Source of the DNA: Astropecten irregularis
Lineage: Eukaryota > Echinodermata > Asteroidea > Paxillosida > Astropectinidae
Direction: 5' to 3'
Length of the DNA: 64,000 nucleotides
Assembly: GCA_963971285.1 (NCBI GenBank)
Contig: OZ020265.1
Location: 3,388,270-3,452,269, forward strand
In this document: positions 1 through 12,240 of the stretch, one piece after another
Layout of the letters: each line of letters begins with the position of its first letter
Position numbering within the stretch: position 1 is the first letter of the stretch
Notes under the pieces: generated by a model
Databases searched by the model: none
The model's input: only the letters and a program-made list of their open reading frames with translations
What the model was told of the DNA's origin: nothing
Translations under genes and position numbers: made by a program

Positions 1-818
1 ATGTATTACTACATGTTTAAGGTGCCTCATAACATGAACCACAATATTTACACAATCACATTGAAAATGTGCATGCATGGTTTGGGAATATGTACACTGT
101 ATGTATTTGTTATCAGCCTAAGATATAAGAAAGGTTTGTGTGCTAATGGAATTTAAATTTTGGATTTGGTTGAACATCATTTCAAATATTCATGACAGCA
201 GCATACAATATGTATACACTGTGTAATCTAAATTGGTAAAATCTTGAAATAGGATTCAATATCCCAGGCATTTTCATGAAATACATGAAAGTAAATGTCA
301 AAGTTGACGTTGTACAGGGTTATTAATGATGCCTGGCAACTTCCCACTCATTCTGAAATGTCAAATGACTCATATAAAATGGCTGCAAAACATTACATCC
401 CTATAATGGTTATTCACAAATCACAATGTCATTATATGGTGTACAAAGGATCTATGCAAAATGCTTGCATAAAACTGACACAACTAGAAAATGCATTTTT
501 TATTTCTTTACAAAACACACACCCACTAGCTGCTATGGTCAAACCTGGCATTTAATACCAAGCAGTATCAGTGTAATTAATGTTCTAATCATCAATTAAC
601 CACAAGGGACCTTCTGAAGACCGTAATTAATATTCAGTGTATTTTAAGCAATAAAAAGGTTCAATAAAATCAAAGGGAAACTGTCTTAATTTTAAGTCCT
701 TGAATTTTAAGTCATTCAATAAAAAGGTTTGATCATCAATTTTTTTTTCTATACCACAATTGTTTCCAAACACTGGAAAACTAGTCATATAGGACCTACT
801 ACAAATAACATACATGTA
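1..818. other. No gene recognised
   Basis: AT-rich DNA without a protein, RNA or clear repeat boundary that I recognise. The stretch from about 581 to 720 resembles the body of the tRNA-type repeat near 5805-5850 (a shared AACCACAAGGGA segment), so part of it may be an old SINE remnant. The open frames here are short and have no family features. Confidence 0.5.
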
Positions 819-1024
819 ATAGCGCTCCGCACTTGCACTAAAAATATCAGGCTAAATGCTGTGATGTCACACCGGATCTCAGACAAACATTGCAACATAT
901 GGTGGCTGTGCTTGTGCGTGTGCATGCACGTGTGTGAGTCAATGTTTGTCTGACATCTGGGATTTTGTACATGCGCGCACTGGCCAAATCACTCGTGTGA
1001 CGTCATTAGTGCGGAGCGGTATAG
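819..1024. repeat. Foldback (inverted-repeat) element
   Basis: The ends are imperfect inverted copies around CGCTCCGCACT on the left and AGTGCGGAGCG on the right. An inner pair, AGACAAACATTG and CAATGTTTGTCT, is also inverted. This is the layout of a small non-autonomous DNA transposon. No coding capacity is seen. Confidence 0.6.
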
Positions 1025-1821
1025 TGTACATCTGCAGTGTGCATAAGTGCATACAGCTGGAGTATGCATAGTATTTGTCTTTTAGCTCAAAGTTGATGCT
1101 TGTAAATCTCAATTGCTGTGAAATTAAAATGTCACATTTCATTTTGGGACAATTATCATCAATCCATTCAATCTGACAGAGAGCAAATGGTGCAGCACAT
1201 GTACACTGTACATGTGCTTAAAATGCAAACCATGGAGATGTAGATTGCTAATCAAGATGGCTACCAACAGCTGTAGAATAAGATTGCATTGATTGATATC
1301 ACCCCTGACATTTAAATGCTGCATGTATGAACATGTAGACTACTAATAGGCAGCTGCACACATCACATGTCTGGCTACTTCATATTACATCTTAACTTGT
1401 AATCCTCTAACAATTTAAACCATGCATGTTATCAATCTGTCTGTGCTTGAATTATGGGACTAGTGCACAGACTCCCTGTCATCTCCACTGTGTGACTGTG
1501 AGTCTGTCAGTATACTGGACATGGACATGTAATTAATCAAAACTTAAAACATACATGTAAATATTTATGAATAAATAGGGCCTAAGAGTGATAGCTAAAA
1601 TTTAAAATCATTATGGTTATTATTTTTAAAGAGCGTGGTCAGAATACAATGTCATAAAAGCTAAATTGCTGACATTTCATATCTTTTGGTCCTACCACCT
1701 TGGATGGAATAGGGAAAATGGAACAGATGAGAATGTCTGGTATGATATGGAGCAAGGTTTACAATCTCAAACTATATCACAACTTCTTCTACGTATGAAC
1801 TCAAATGTCAAAAATGATCAG
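1025..1821. other. No gene recognised
   Basis: AT-rich sequence with scattered ACATGT palindromes and nothing else I can support as a feature. Confidence 0.5.
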
Positions 1822-1929
1822 CATGAACACGATGAACACGATGAACACGATGAACACGATGAACACGATGAACACGATGAACACGATGAACACGATGAAC
1901 ACGATGAACACGATGAACACGATGAACAT
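1822..1929. repeat. 9-bp tandem repeat (GATGAACAC)
   Basis: Twelve consecutive 9-bp units fill 108 bp. The first begins CATGAACAC and the last ends GATGAACAT; the rest are exact by eye. Because 9 is a multiple of 3, the array keeps a frame open and reads as Asp-Glu-His repeats in a short plus-strand frame (1666-1989). That frame has no other family feature, so I treat the array as a satellite and not as a gene. Confidence 0.9.
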
Positions 1930-2204
1930 GCTCATCGGAGCAGAGTTCTTCCTTGGTCAATCAATGTCATCCTGATGAAGGTCTTTTAACCTTCAATGAA
2001 GCCTTGCATGATGGCATACAAAAAAACAGGTTTTTTCCGCACTGTTCAGTTTCACACACACCTCACACGGCAAAAAAACATGATTATTTACAAAAAGACG
2101 CATTACAATTTGAATCATGTTTCAAATTGCGATTATATAAAAAAATACAAACTAATAAACGTAATACAAGTAATAATATGTTTATTATGTTGTCTTGTCA
2201 TTAT

Positions 2205-2285
2205 AGCCTTCGATAAAAATCCTGCTAGGATCGAAACGCATCAGGCCCTCCTATTCTCTAAGCATTACATGTTTAAAAAAAATCG
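2205..2285 (+). repeat. Fragment of palindromic repeat family P1
   Basis: It contains the signature ATCCTGCTAGGATCGAAACG followed by a CAGGCCCTCCT-like stretch. The same core recurs near 7500, 12150, 29850, 33940, 37030 and 52000. This copy is one arm only. Confidence 0.6.
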
Positions 2286-3472
2286 CCATTATTGGTGTGT
2301 GTGCGAATATACCTAATGACAAACGTTTTGTCCTGATTTTGCAAGTTCGGAGGAAGGGGGAAAAGGAGCCAGGTGCTCACCAAGACAGCCTCCATCTGAC
2401 ATCCCCCCACTCAACAGGCATGCTGTGCTTTACTATTTTAGTATAACTATTACAGGCTTATCAAAACCTTTCAGAAAAATGGGTCAAAATATGGAGAAAG
2501 TTCATGGAAAAACTACAAATCATCAGAAACCGCACCATATGCCAATCTACATGTACCGTATGTCTATATTATAATCCACAATGAGAATACAAACTTTATA
2601 AATAGTGCAATAGGACACACTTGACATATCCCGACCCAGTTTTAGAAAATATTGCATGAAATTAATGTTGTCTGCGTAAATGTACATATATCATGTACAT
2701 GATACAAACACATGTATGCATATTATTACAGTTCCCAACTAAACTACTGTACGTTCGCTTGAGTCTGAATCCATCAACTGTCCACTTCAACAATTTTGGC
2801 ATTGGCTAATATCCTTATACTGTACATGTACATGGCTATCCTTATATGTAGGCCTACATGTAATTGTATAGCCACATGTGCAGCCACAGTGGTATCCTGA
2901 TAATCATGTGATTTTAAGATGCACCACATGCAGACCTGTACTACATGTAACTGTGTATCTTTGTACATATGCGTGGTCAGGGATATGTACCAAATATACT
3001 GTACATGCATATGTACATGTGTCACAGTGGTTGGGATATTTGTGGCAGATCAATACTGTTTTAAAACACACCATCCTGCAATGAATGACATTAAAGAGAA
3101 GGCTATTGAATGGGGCTACATGTATATGTACATATATACAGAGCCATCACCATCATGACATGTATTGCAAATATATGAAGACATTTTGTTTCCAAAATGA
3201 CTTTCTTCTTTGCAGCAGATTTCACAAATATTAATTAATAAATTGAACATGTAGGCCTCATTGGAAACGGGAAAAAAGAATGGACTATAATCAGTTATTT
3301 TGTAAAGGAAAAGAAACAGGGATTTCATAATGATTTCTTTAGTCTGGGAAGTTCAAACTAGGGCGATTATACTGTATGTGCAATGAAAGAATTCTGTGTA
3401 CCAGATACATGTATTTATTCAAATTCAATGTGTAAAACGCATATTGAATTGAGTCAAACAATCCCCTTGAAC
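2286..3472. other. No gene recognised
   Basis: AT-rich sequence, dense in TACATGTA and ACATGT palindromes between about 2690 and 3140. There are no splice-bounded coding segments or repeats with definable ends. Confidence 0.5.
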
Positions 3473-3517
3473 GGTAGTATCATACTTTGGTTTCTTACCA
3501 AAGTATGATACTACCTT
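3473..3517. repeat. Solo terminal pair of TTAA-flanked MITE (family M1)
   Basis: GGTAGTATCATACTTTGG is followed almost directly by its inverse, CCAAAGTATGATACTACC. Both termini of family M1 are therefore present and the roughly 300-bp interior is gone. TTAA follows the right end. It looks like an internal deletion derivative. Confidence 0.75.
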
Positions 3518-4768
3518 TAATCTTACAAGCATTTAAACACACATGTACGCAGTTTGCTCAGTTGATGAGTGAAATTATGGAAATGGGATTTGCAATCTGT
3601 TATTCATTAAGTCGTCACAGTTTCCATATTTTCATGTTTCTTTTCTTTTTTCTCTTTTTTTTCTGGGATTGCCCATGAATCTTCTCATCTTTATGGATAA
3701 AAAGTCTAAATCACAAATCATATCATACTAGGTCATACTTGTGTGCTATTATTTTCCTCACTGATTTTTGTAAGCTGCACATTTACCACGTTTACAATTC
3801 AATGTGTAGCATTACATGTATGTTGAATATATATTATGTTCTTGTCCTCGGTACGTATTAGTATACAAGTTCCTTTCCATCTGGCATACCGGTAATCAAA
3901 GGAAAGAGGATCATTTCAGCATGTGTAACCTATGAACAACACAAGCAGTTCATGAGCATCAGACCATGGGGACAGCGTGTTACATATCATTCCAATTGTT
4001 AGACATATATGCAGACTGGGTGTCATTCTAATTAGCTTTAATACAGAAGTACATCTACAGGTGTACAGTATACATGTTCTTGAGCTTCAGTAATATCATG
4101 TGCACGGTACCATGCAGTGTACATGTATGCATACATTTAGATGTAGGTTTTATGGCGTAATACTCTTCACTAATATTCATTACATGAAAAGCTTGTTCTG
4201 CTTAATATTAAAGCCAATTTGAATTATTTTCTGAAAGTAAATGATCATATTTTGCCCATTTGTCTGACTATATGGCAGACTGTCCAGACATGTACACACT
4301 GTATACACTTTGCAAGAGAAACCCGTAACCTGCTGGCAATTATTAAATTAAGGAATGTTATTTTAATAACCAAACATTTCAAAAAAGTTATAAATATTCA
4401 CAATTTGGGAAAATACAAAGATACTCTGGTGCTTTGATCTTTGACATCACCTGAACAAAACTGGTATTAAGCATGTCCATGGACATACTTGAAGACAGAC
4501 TATGCATGCATGTGCAAAGGACAGTGGGTGATCTTGTGGCATTTGTACCTCACTCAGCGCTAGCCCTAGCAACAATTTTACCCAGAATGCTTGGAGCATA
4601 CCCTGTTTGGGTCTGTTTTGGGCTATCCACATATAAAGGTCCATGGCTGTTTTGCACATTGTGTGCAAGGCTGGAATTATTGTTTACAAGAAAGCTAATG
4701 TGAGTAACTACCAATTGTGAGACTTGGAAATATTTCAGAGAAATTTGATGGAGAATAGTGACATTTAA
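3518..4768. other. No gene recognised
   Basis: AT-rich noncoding sequence. Nothing with definable boundaries was seen. Confidence 0.45.
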
Positions 4769-5119
4769 AGGTAGTATCATACTTTGGAAAGTAACCAAAA
4801 CAGCAATGTAAACAGATTTACGTATAACTTTCAGGGTACGAAGATGGTGCTGGTAGAAAACTACCATTAAAATGTTTCCACCTGAAATGGTGTTTTTATC
4901 CAGAAATTAGTAAAACTAAAAAATCTTGTTGATCTTTTAAAAGATCAAAAATAAAAGAGAAAAGACTTAAGAAATACTGTGGCCGTTTTCCACGATTTTC
5001 TCAAAAAGTGGACACCATATGGGACTGAAATTTTCACAGATGACTGTGACCGTATCTTCCTTGATATTTTGCCCATGAATCTGTACTTCTTAAACAAAAC
5101 CCAAAGTATGATACTACCT
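4769..5119. mobile_element. MITE family M1, full-length copy
   Basis: A 351-bp element with terminal inverted repeats AGGTAGTATCATACTTTGG and CCAAAGTATGATACTACCT, flanked on both sides by TTAA. TTAA target duplications are typical of piggyBac-type transposases, so this is probably a non-autonomous piggyBac-like element; the family assignment is inference. Related copies lie at 3473, 13729, 37801, 48120, 53440, 57115, 58397 and 62120. Confidence 0.85.
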
Positions 5120-5729
5120 TTAAATGAAGTCTGATCCTTGCGATCATAAATGGCAGTATTCATGCATACTGTGCAAGTCATTGCAACGTACTTCACTGAA
5201 ATTCAGCTCATCCAATGAGGTCACAAATAGAATCATCACAATATTCCAAAGTGGCATACAGTGAAAGTTAAGCTGAAGAATACAAATTGTCTCAAAACAA
5301 ATATCACTTGTAAAAATAACAACTTGCCACATTCACTTAGCAGGGTTATAATAACCCTAACACATCACTGAATTTCTCTGAGCCTTTTAATAAAGATGAT
5401 GAGTTAAATTTGTATAGTCTCGGGACAGTACAAGAATAAAACGTAACGTGTGTGTATCAATTTGAGCATTTCCTATTTAATCTATGGGCATCATAAAATA
5501 TTGATGGTACTCGTTTGTCGACTGCGCCTCATGACTACATGTGTAAATACAGCAATTATAATAATACATGTAGGTGACCTTGGTAAATGATTTAATTGTC
5601 CATCGTTTGAGTCCAATACATGTATGGCATTGTGTACACCAAGCACACACAATTTGTACAATTAGTGTACACAGGAGCTGTACTTGTGCTATACTACATG
5701 TGCAATGTAATTGGTAAAATATTGAAAAG
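5120..5729. other. No gene recognised
   Basis: AT-rich noncoding stretch with no supportable feature. Confidence 0.45.
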
Positions 5730-5935
5730 TGAAAACCGTACTGTCAGACTGTACCAATGGTTGGAGGTGGCTGGTTTGAATCCTGCTCCGGTCAAATTTT
5801 CATCAAATAACCACAAGGGAAACTTACTGAATTTCAAGTCAGTGAAAGGTGAACAAAGAAAAATTGACTGGAGAAGGATTCGAACCAGCTACCTCCTGAA
5901 AACCGTACAGGCACTCTAACCAACTGAGCCTTCCA
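5730..5935. repeat. Inverted pair of tRNA-derived SINE fragments
   Basis: A plus-strand copy has a B-box-like GGTTTGAATCCTG at about 5773. A minus-strand copy (about 5870-5935) reads GGCTCAGTTGGTTAGAG then GGTTCGAATCC, a recognisable A-box and B-box pair spaced as in tRNA genes. The anticodon and acceptor arms do not form a normal tRNA, so these are SINE heads. Confidence 0.65.
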
Positions 5936-6134
5936 GCCCTATGTTGGTGGTGTCCCAAATAGTCAATTATCTTTGTTTGCTATCTTTGTTTGTCAGAAGC
6001 TCGTCAATTTTTCAGTGTTCATTTTTCAATGACTTCAAATTCAGTAAATTTCCCTTGTGTTCATTTGATATTTATAACATTGGTAAAATATGCGATCTTC
6101 TCTGGATTTGTAAGCAATCAAAGTGGAGTATTAC

Positions 6135-6284
6135 CTGTGCGGATGAGCCATTGTGAGTTAGATGTTCTGCTTATTTGATGAGATCTTGCTCGTAGATGTT
6201 GGCTGACTGTACTACCACGCCGGGATCCACTGCTACTAACCAGACTATGCAAGCTAGCCAAAGACATGTCTCTTCACACACTAC
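6135..6284 (-). other. Candidate coding exon, gene unknown
   Basis: On the minus strand this 150-bp segment is bounded by an acceptor (TGTGTTTACAG) and a strong donor (CACAG followed by GTAATAC). From an ATG at 6267 it stays open for 44 codons, Ser- and Arg-rich, and leaves phase 1; a TGA lies upstream in the same frame. It could be a start-codon exon of a gene continuing to the left. I found no partner exon and do not recognise the peptide, so it may be chance. Confidence 0.25.
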
Positions 6285-6352
6285 CTGTAAACACACACAT
6301 GATAATCATCAACATCTTCTAACATCTCTAGAAATACATACATGTACATCAT

Positions 6353-6698
6353 CAGGCCTTGATTTTTAAGGAGAGCAAGAGTGATCACTCTCCTCCGCTC
6401 TCCTTAATGTTTTCCAAGGAGAGTGAACAAAAGAGCTCCTTAACAATTTAAGAAGAGCTGCCCTTTTTCAAAACATCACATAATTTTTTCCAGCCAACAT
6501 TTACTCTTTGCGGAAAATACTTGTAAGGATTTTCAACAGGACAAGCAAAATTGTGCATGTTCTCTTTTTCAAACACCGAACACATGCGGAAACTTGGTTT
6601 AGCAAAAGCTCTCTTTTTTCACTAGTATGAGTAGGCCCTATGTTGATTTAAGGAGAGTGATTTGCAGCTCTCCTCGTTTTTCTTAAAATGAGGGCCTG
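6353..6698. mobile_element. hAT-like non-autonomous element
   Basis: It begins CAGGCCTTGATTTTTAAGGAG and ends in an inverse ...GGGCCTG. The hexamer CATCAT lies directly outside each end (6347-6352 and 6699-6704) and may be a target duplication or its remnant. Inner repeats of the AAGGAGAG type are also inverted. There is no transposase. Confidence 0.65.
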
Positions 6699-6723
6699 CA
6701 TCATGTAACAGCATACAAGTAGG

Positions 6724-7221
6724 CTTGGGCAATTCCAGCATTTTTGGAATCGATTCTAATTCCAAGCTGGAATCTCGATTCCACTCAGAATCCATTTTAA
6801 TCTTCGCCAGCAAAAATAACTTTGAAATAAAGGCATACATCGGCTGGTGAGTGCAAAGTTCATCATCACCATTGATATCGGGATTTTCCAATATCGATAA
6901 ATTGGCACTCAAATGTTTGCTCAAATGATTTTACAGACAAAACACAGACGGTGTCACGCGTGGGTAAGTTCTCCAATGCATAAAATCAGAATCAGAATCA
7001 GCCAGGCTTTAGGCCTATTTCTTAGAAGAATGTCAGAATCATTTCAGTTGGTTTAATCTAATGACCCAAGAATCGCTCACCGCAGTTTGGAATCGAAACT
7101 CAAAACACAAAATCGGTCAATTCACTAAATTGATTCCTAAAAACATGAAAAAAGTGGAATAATAATTTTGATTCAAAATTTTGAATCAATTCTCACAGAT
7201 TCCAGCATGGAATTGCCCAAG
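6724..7221. mobile_element. Inverted-repeat transposon, non-coding
   Basis: The termini CTTGGGCAATTCC and GGAATTGCCCAAG are perfect inverses, and further inverted matches (GATTCCA, GGAATCGA types) lie inside. No target duplication is clear and no open frame suggests a transposase. Confidence 0.7.
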
Positions 7222-7489
7222 ACTACGTACAAGTATGATAAAAATGTAGCACACTTTCATTCTTTCTAAAATTAGATTATCACTTTGAATTTCTTGGAAT
7301 GAAATTCATATTTTACAAACTGAATACAACCAGGTTTGAAATAATATTCATCATTCTTTTCATAAAGACTGGGAAGCTCTTCAATTGTTTAAGTTGAAAT
7401 CATTAGTGAAGGTGAATGCTAAATAAATTGGGTAGCCTGCATCTGACGTTTTGTTTGCACAATTTAGGCATTTTTCCTTAAATTATTGA

Positions 7490-7560
7490 TCTTTATGGAA
7501 GGCTTCGAGATTCTAATAGGATCGAAACGTGTCAGGCCCTCACAAGTCCAAGCAATACTG
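7490..7560 (+). repeat. Fragment of palindromic repeat family P1
   Basis: A short copy of the P1 arm: TAGGATCGAAACGTGTCAGG followed by CCCTC and a CAAGCA-type tail. The preceding hairpin half is degraded. Confidence 0.55.
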
Positions 7561-7825
7561 AACATTACTCTCTTTCGATGTTCAAACACCATGCAACAGC
7601 ACTCTGAAAGCAATTGCACAACTTTGCCATTTTTGTACCATTTTTTAAAGGTGATTTACTTAAAATTCACAATTACCTGTTACAGGTGTGTTTTGCCAAC
7701 TTCTCTAACCATTTTGAAATAAGGTTCTCTAAAGAATAATTAGGCCCTATTTGAAAAATGAAAAGCATGAGAATCATATTCTCATAGGAGATGAATCAGG
7801 ATGTCAGAGTAGTATCATTTAATTT

Positions 7826-8126
7826 CAGGGCACGAAATATCCACTAGACCGTGGACCAAGTCTAGTGATTTCAGTGTCGGTCTAGTAAAGTGTGTACTGC
7901 ACTAGTCCGGCTGTCTAGTGATTTTGTTTTCCTTGCACAATTAAAACGATGCCCTAATTGATAATTTTTTCACAATAATGCGTACAATTATGTACACTTT
8001 TCCTATATACAATACATGAACAGGTAAATGCCACAGGTCTAGTGAAAAAAGGTCAGGTTTAGTAAAATGTTTCATTTACTATATAGACCTGCTGTCCAGT
8101 GCTTTTTTCACGAAATTCAAGCCCTG
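7826..8126. mobile_element. hAT-like non-autonomous element
   Basis: It begins CAGGGCACGAAAT and ends in the inverse ATTCAAGCCCTG. AATTT flanks both sides directly (7821-7825 and 8127-8131). Several TCTAGTGA motifs recur inside. No coding capacity is seen. Confidence 0.6.
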
Positions 8127-8802
8127 AATTTATCAGCATTGGTTTACAATAGCACCCCAGTCCTAGTTTAAGACAATCTTGAGAATTAAACGTCACTGTT
8201 ACCAAACTCACATGAACTGTTTATTTAATAGTATCCATTTTGATGTTGCCATTGTCGGCAAGATGGGGGGTTTGGAAAGATGGCAGGGTTTTGAAGGGAA
8301 TCAGTAAGGCAAAGAATGGCTCAATGACACTCACCACACATGCAACAGACAATGGCATACACACACTAAACTGCTATATATATATTATACTCAGACAACA
8401 AAGTGGGGACTGACACCATTCTTGAATTCATGCCACAGCTTGAAACTGCATTTATTATGCACTTATTAAAAATGCAAAAGAAAAAACATATGAACAGAAA
8501 GTTATGTACATTAATTACACATTATTCAAATTTTTCTAGAATGAAATGGCAAGGAGCCGGATACCGAACACAGGGCAAACCGGCTATACAGACAAACAGG
8601 ACATAACATTTAATTAATGGACTACCACACCATGTCCATTAAAACAGATTTATGAACGCCATCGTCCATACCCACTTGTGGCCACACCAAATAGGACTAC
8701 CAGTCCTTACCAACCAAATTCACCTCACATGGCCGTGTTAACAGCCGGACCTCCACAAACAACACAAGTAACACACCTTGCCTTCCTATCACCTTATAAA
8801 AG
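8127..8802. other. No gene recognised
   Basis: Noncoding sequence, more GC-rich and compositionally different towards its right end (8620-8800), where it leads into the tandem repeat. It may be part of an unrecognised mobile element. Confidence 0.4.
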
Positions 8803-9025
8803 ATTGGCCCCAACGAAACCGAAGGGCACCAAAATAGTTTAAATAAGGCCTACACACAAAATGATTCCCCAAGTTGGAAAACGAGGGGTGCAATTGGCCC
8901 CAACGAAACCGAAGGGCACCAAAAAATTTAAGTAAGTCCTACACACAAAATGATTCCCCAAGTTGGAAAACGAGGGGTGCAATTGGCCCCAACGACACCG
9001 AAGGGCACCATAATTAATTCATTAC
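8803..9025. repeat. Tandem repeat, about 90-bp unit
   Basis: Units beginning ATTGGCCCCAACG start at 8803, 8893 and 8982, so the period is 89-90 bp with about 2.3 copies. Each carries CCGAAGGGCACCA and CCCCAAGTTGGAAAAC. A diverged copy of the second half follows near 9075-9135. Confidence 0.85.
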
Positions 9026-9364
9026 AATTGTAAAAGTATTGGGGAAGATTATCCTCTTTTACAAAACATTGAAAATTCCCCAAGTTGGAAAACTAAGGGG
9101 ACATGTTACATAGCCCGACCGGAACCGAAGGGCACTATTGTCAAATAAAATACAAATCCCATGCTCTTACTAATGGAGGCCACCTATAAAATGTAAGTAC
9201 CTTAGGAATTTTCCTGCGATTTTCTGTCCAAAAATGCAATTCAGATGTGAATAGTTATTCTGCCCCAATTATGGTGGAGCTCAAGGGGAGGTGGCGGGTG
9301 AAGCGAAATGGCTTCAAAGAAAAGCTGTGACAAAGTGACCAAAAAATTAACCAAGGCGCCAAAA

Positions 9365-9530
9365 CTCTGCCAATAGACAACCAAGGTGCCTCTGATTGGC
9401 TGAAACTTACCCACCATTGACCAATCCCGCGCCTTGCTTGTTCCAACGCACTGATTGGTTGTTGGCCCCGATCCCAGGATCCCCCAGAATCATATAAATA
9501 GCTTCAAGTTGGAAAAACCCAACAGTCTGA
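9365..9530 (+). promoter_or_regulatory. CCAAT/TATA promoter-like cluster
   Basis: Several CCAAT-type boxes occur in both orientations (GCCAATAG near 9370, GATTGGCTG near 9395, GACCAATCC near 9419, TGATTGGTTG near 9452). A TATAAATA follows at about 9492-9499. The order and spacing match a polymerase II core promoter firing to the right, with a start expected near 9525. No plus-strand coding exon was found downstream, so it could belong to a mobile element or a noncoding transcript. Confidence 0.4.
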
Positions 9531-10224
9531 AACAGCACGCTGCCGAATACACATTCACAGCGCATAAAACAGCGCGTTGTGTAACTGTACAAATTAATGA
9601 TGTGTACAGTTAGATGCATACCCGACTATTAACGCACGTACGTGGCCTAATGCCTGCACAGCGTACTTTCAATACAGACTACTCAAAACATGGTTCTAAC
9701 TGATTTCTGCCTTGCAACATGGATTAAGCGGAGCTTCTGCAAGGAGGTAATGAACCAGACCATTGCTGAGTATAAAGCATTTGATCATTAATATGATAAA
9801 ATGAAATATCATCATCATACTCGCTATAAAGAATGGATGAAATTGTGACTCATTTTCTAAGTGCAAACAGTGCTTATTCAACATTCCAGAAACTATGACA
9901 TTGTAATACAGGAAGGGTTGATTAGTTGTACTGTTGTATGTTAATAACAACATGTCAAATTCAAATATGTTCATTTTAAAACGACTACTTATTTCCAGAC
10001 TGACATTTTCCCACAAACACCTTGAAGACATGTGGTTTTTCTTCAGAGTTTCACTGTCGCAATAAGTTGCTAACATTTAACAAAAATCATGGTTGATAAA
10101 ATGGACTAATTAGCAAGGAACAAATTAACGGGCAGCATGGCGATCAACTTAATTAATTAAGGTACTAGGCCCCTACTGCCTTCTAGACATTCACTGTCTG
10201 TCTGTTTCTTCCTCCATGTTCTGG
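9531..10224. other. No gene recognised
   Basis: Sequence downstream of the promoter-like cluster. A minus-strand open frame of 126 codons (9696-10076) has no recognisable domain and no conserved splice context, and I do not call it. Confidence 0.4.
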
Positions 10225-10338
10225 GGGTTCCTGAAGTTTAGTACACTCAGGTTAGATTGTACCCAGCTTCTACTCACCTAAATTCTAGGAAAGTAGAAGC
10301 TGGGTACCTCTGCCTGAGTGTGCTAAACTTCAGGAACC
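10225..10338. repeat. Palindromic element, family P2
   Basis: A hairpin of about 114 bp. The left arm begins GGGTTCCTGAAGTTTAGTAC and the right arm ends with the inverse AAACTTCAGGAACCC. The apex lies around ACCTAAATTCTAGG. A second copy is at 28893-29034. Confidence 0.8.
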
Positions 10339-10415
10339 CTATGTTCTGTGTATTATAAAAAAGGCACAGTATGGCACTGACCAATGACCATGCATGTTGA
10401 CATGGTTGACATGAG

Positions 10416-10676
10416 GGAAAGAATTCCACTGACGGCCATCACTTGTGCACAAACATATGGGACCAACAGAGGGCGTTTTGTTAAAAATGGCTACCGCTGC
10501 ATTCGAAGTGTATAATTATTAATTGTAGGTCCAAAAAACCTGAAAATCTCACTTTTTATATAAGCTACACCAGTTTTCACTCCTGAGATTAAAGTTCATC
10601 ATGACTTGCATCAAATAAGTTAACTCTTGGAGGAAATAACCCTGTTTCCGTAATGGCCGTCGGTGGAATTCTTTCC
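10416..10676. mobile_element. MITE family M2
   Basis: A 261-bp element whose ends, GGAAAGAATTCCACTGACGG and its near-inverse ending GGTGGAATTCTTTCC, form terminal inverted repeats. A second, partial copy in the other orientation is at 25935-26120. Confidence 0.75.
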
Positions 10677-12099
10677 GACATGAGCCTTAGAATCTACAGT
10701 GTGACAGCCTGGTCAGTGAGCCAACCCGGGTTGGCTGGCATTTTGGGAATGATAGGGCCTACGTACGTCTACCCAATGAATGAATGATGGTCCTCCCTTG
10801 CTTACTTCACAGAAATTTCAAGTGCAATTACCGACCTTTTCTGGACATATTCAGATTTCCACATTACATTAATTCTGACGAAACACATTGAAGCATATTT
10901 GACTTACCTGTCTCACAGGCTGCAGCGTATGGACATCACGTACTGTCAAACATGTACAGCTTCATGCACCGTGATGCGTCGAAAACGCGAATCAACCCAC
11001 CTCACACCAAAAGTCTAGACTGAGTCAAGAGATGAATCGCGTGATGTCAATAAGCAATACAATATGAAGTCTAGGTACCATACACTCAGTGTATGCAAAG
11101 CGCAAAGCGAGAGCAATGAACCAATGAACATACACGCACCTGCAGCTCGTATGATGTGAATACTGATGATCAGTGCTAGTGAGTCGCATACAATGTATCC
11201 GGTGATGATGATGTAGTCGAAGGGTTTCACTCACAAGAGGGGGCTATTTCCGGCGCTATAACGCATGCAACTTGAACATGAAGATGACACACATGGCATG
11301 CAGTACCAGCTTGCAAGGCAGCCACCATGAACGTTTCTAAATAAGCTACGATTCATGATTAATGACATGACTCCATACAACCGCTACTGACCACATAATT
11401 ACGCCTTGGTTTTTTTTTTACATTATGTGGCATATTTCTGAGAGTCACTTTATTCAAATTCAATCAATTATTGTTCTACCATCAAAGATTAACAGCACAC
11501 CTTGTTTCTCTAGATCTAGGCTTTGCTATTGTTCAATTTATGTTCCCATGCAGCTGAATGAAAAAAATATGGGTGCAGCTAGTGAACCGGCGCTCATCAT
11601 TTTCGTCCTGATGATTAATTTTAAAAGTACATGTAATTGAAAAGTGACTTTAGCTAGATATCACAGCATCTCGAATGTCATTATCCAGGAGGACTTTATT
11701 AAACAGCTAGCACCATTGTCATAATCGTTATCATCACCCGTCATGATCAAGACTATCAGCAGACGTGATATGCGAACAAATCAGACACATTGCATCCCCA
11801 TCATTCGTAGCATTAACAAAACCCTCCAAAGTCAAGAACTAAGAGGGACATTCTGAAAAGTAAAACTATTATTATACAAAACTAAAGAACTGCAACGACT
11901 GAAAAGTGCTATGAATCCGTTGGGCTAGGTGGGTCGTACCCCGTATGAGGGCGCCATACGCCGAAAGCGGTTGTCCCAGTACAGTGTGACGCTCTCCGTC
12001 ACACATTATCTCCCCGAATTATCATCATTATTACCATGAAGAGCCTTAAAACTATAACGGAACTATTTCCAAAATGCTTGGGGTCGGGAGGGCCTAAAG
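10677..12099. other. No gene recognised
   Basis: Mixed-composition noncoding sequence. A GC-richer patch at 11925-12010 contains a small hairpin (GTGTGACGCTCTCCGTCACAC), but I cannot assign it to an RNA or element. Confidence 0.4.
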
Positions 12100-12240
12100 T
12101 TTCGTTCATCGCTGGCAGGATCTTTATCTTTATCGAAGCCTTGATCCTGCTAGGATCGAAACGTCAGGCCTTCCTAACTTCAAGCATTTTATACATTTCT
12201 GGTCATTATTTTGGCTGATGAGCAACTTGCAGCAGTTTAT
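12100..12240 (+). repeat. Palindromic repeat family P1 copy
   Basis: It contains GATCCTGCTAGGATCGAAACG, then CAGGCCTTCCTAACTTCAAG, then a TTTTGGCTGATGAGCAAC segment and CAGCAGTTTAT. This tail order is shared with the copy at 29850-29985. Confidence 0.7.

Noticed and set aside
1666..1989. Plus-strand frame with Asp-Glu-His repeats as a metal-binding protein
   Set aside because: The repeat is a perfect 9-bp satellite at DNA level, including silent positions, and the flanking residues show no domain or signal peptide.
2330..2420. Possible short minus-strand exon with GTGAGC donor
   Set aside because: The acceptor side lacks a pyrimidine tract and the open frame is only about 14 codons.
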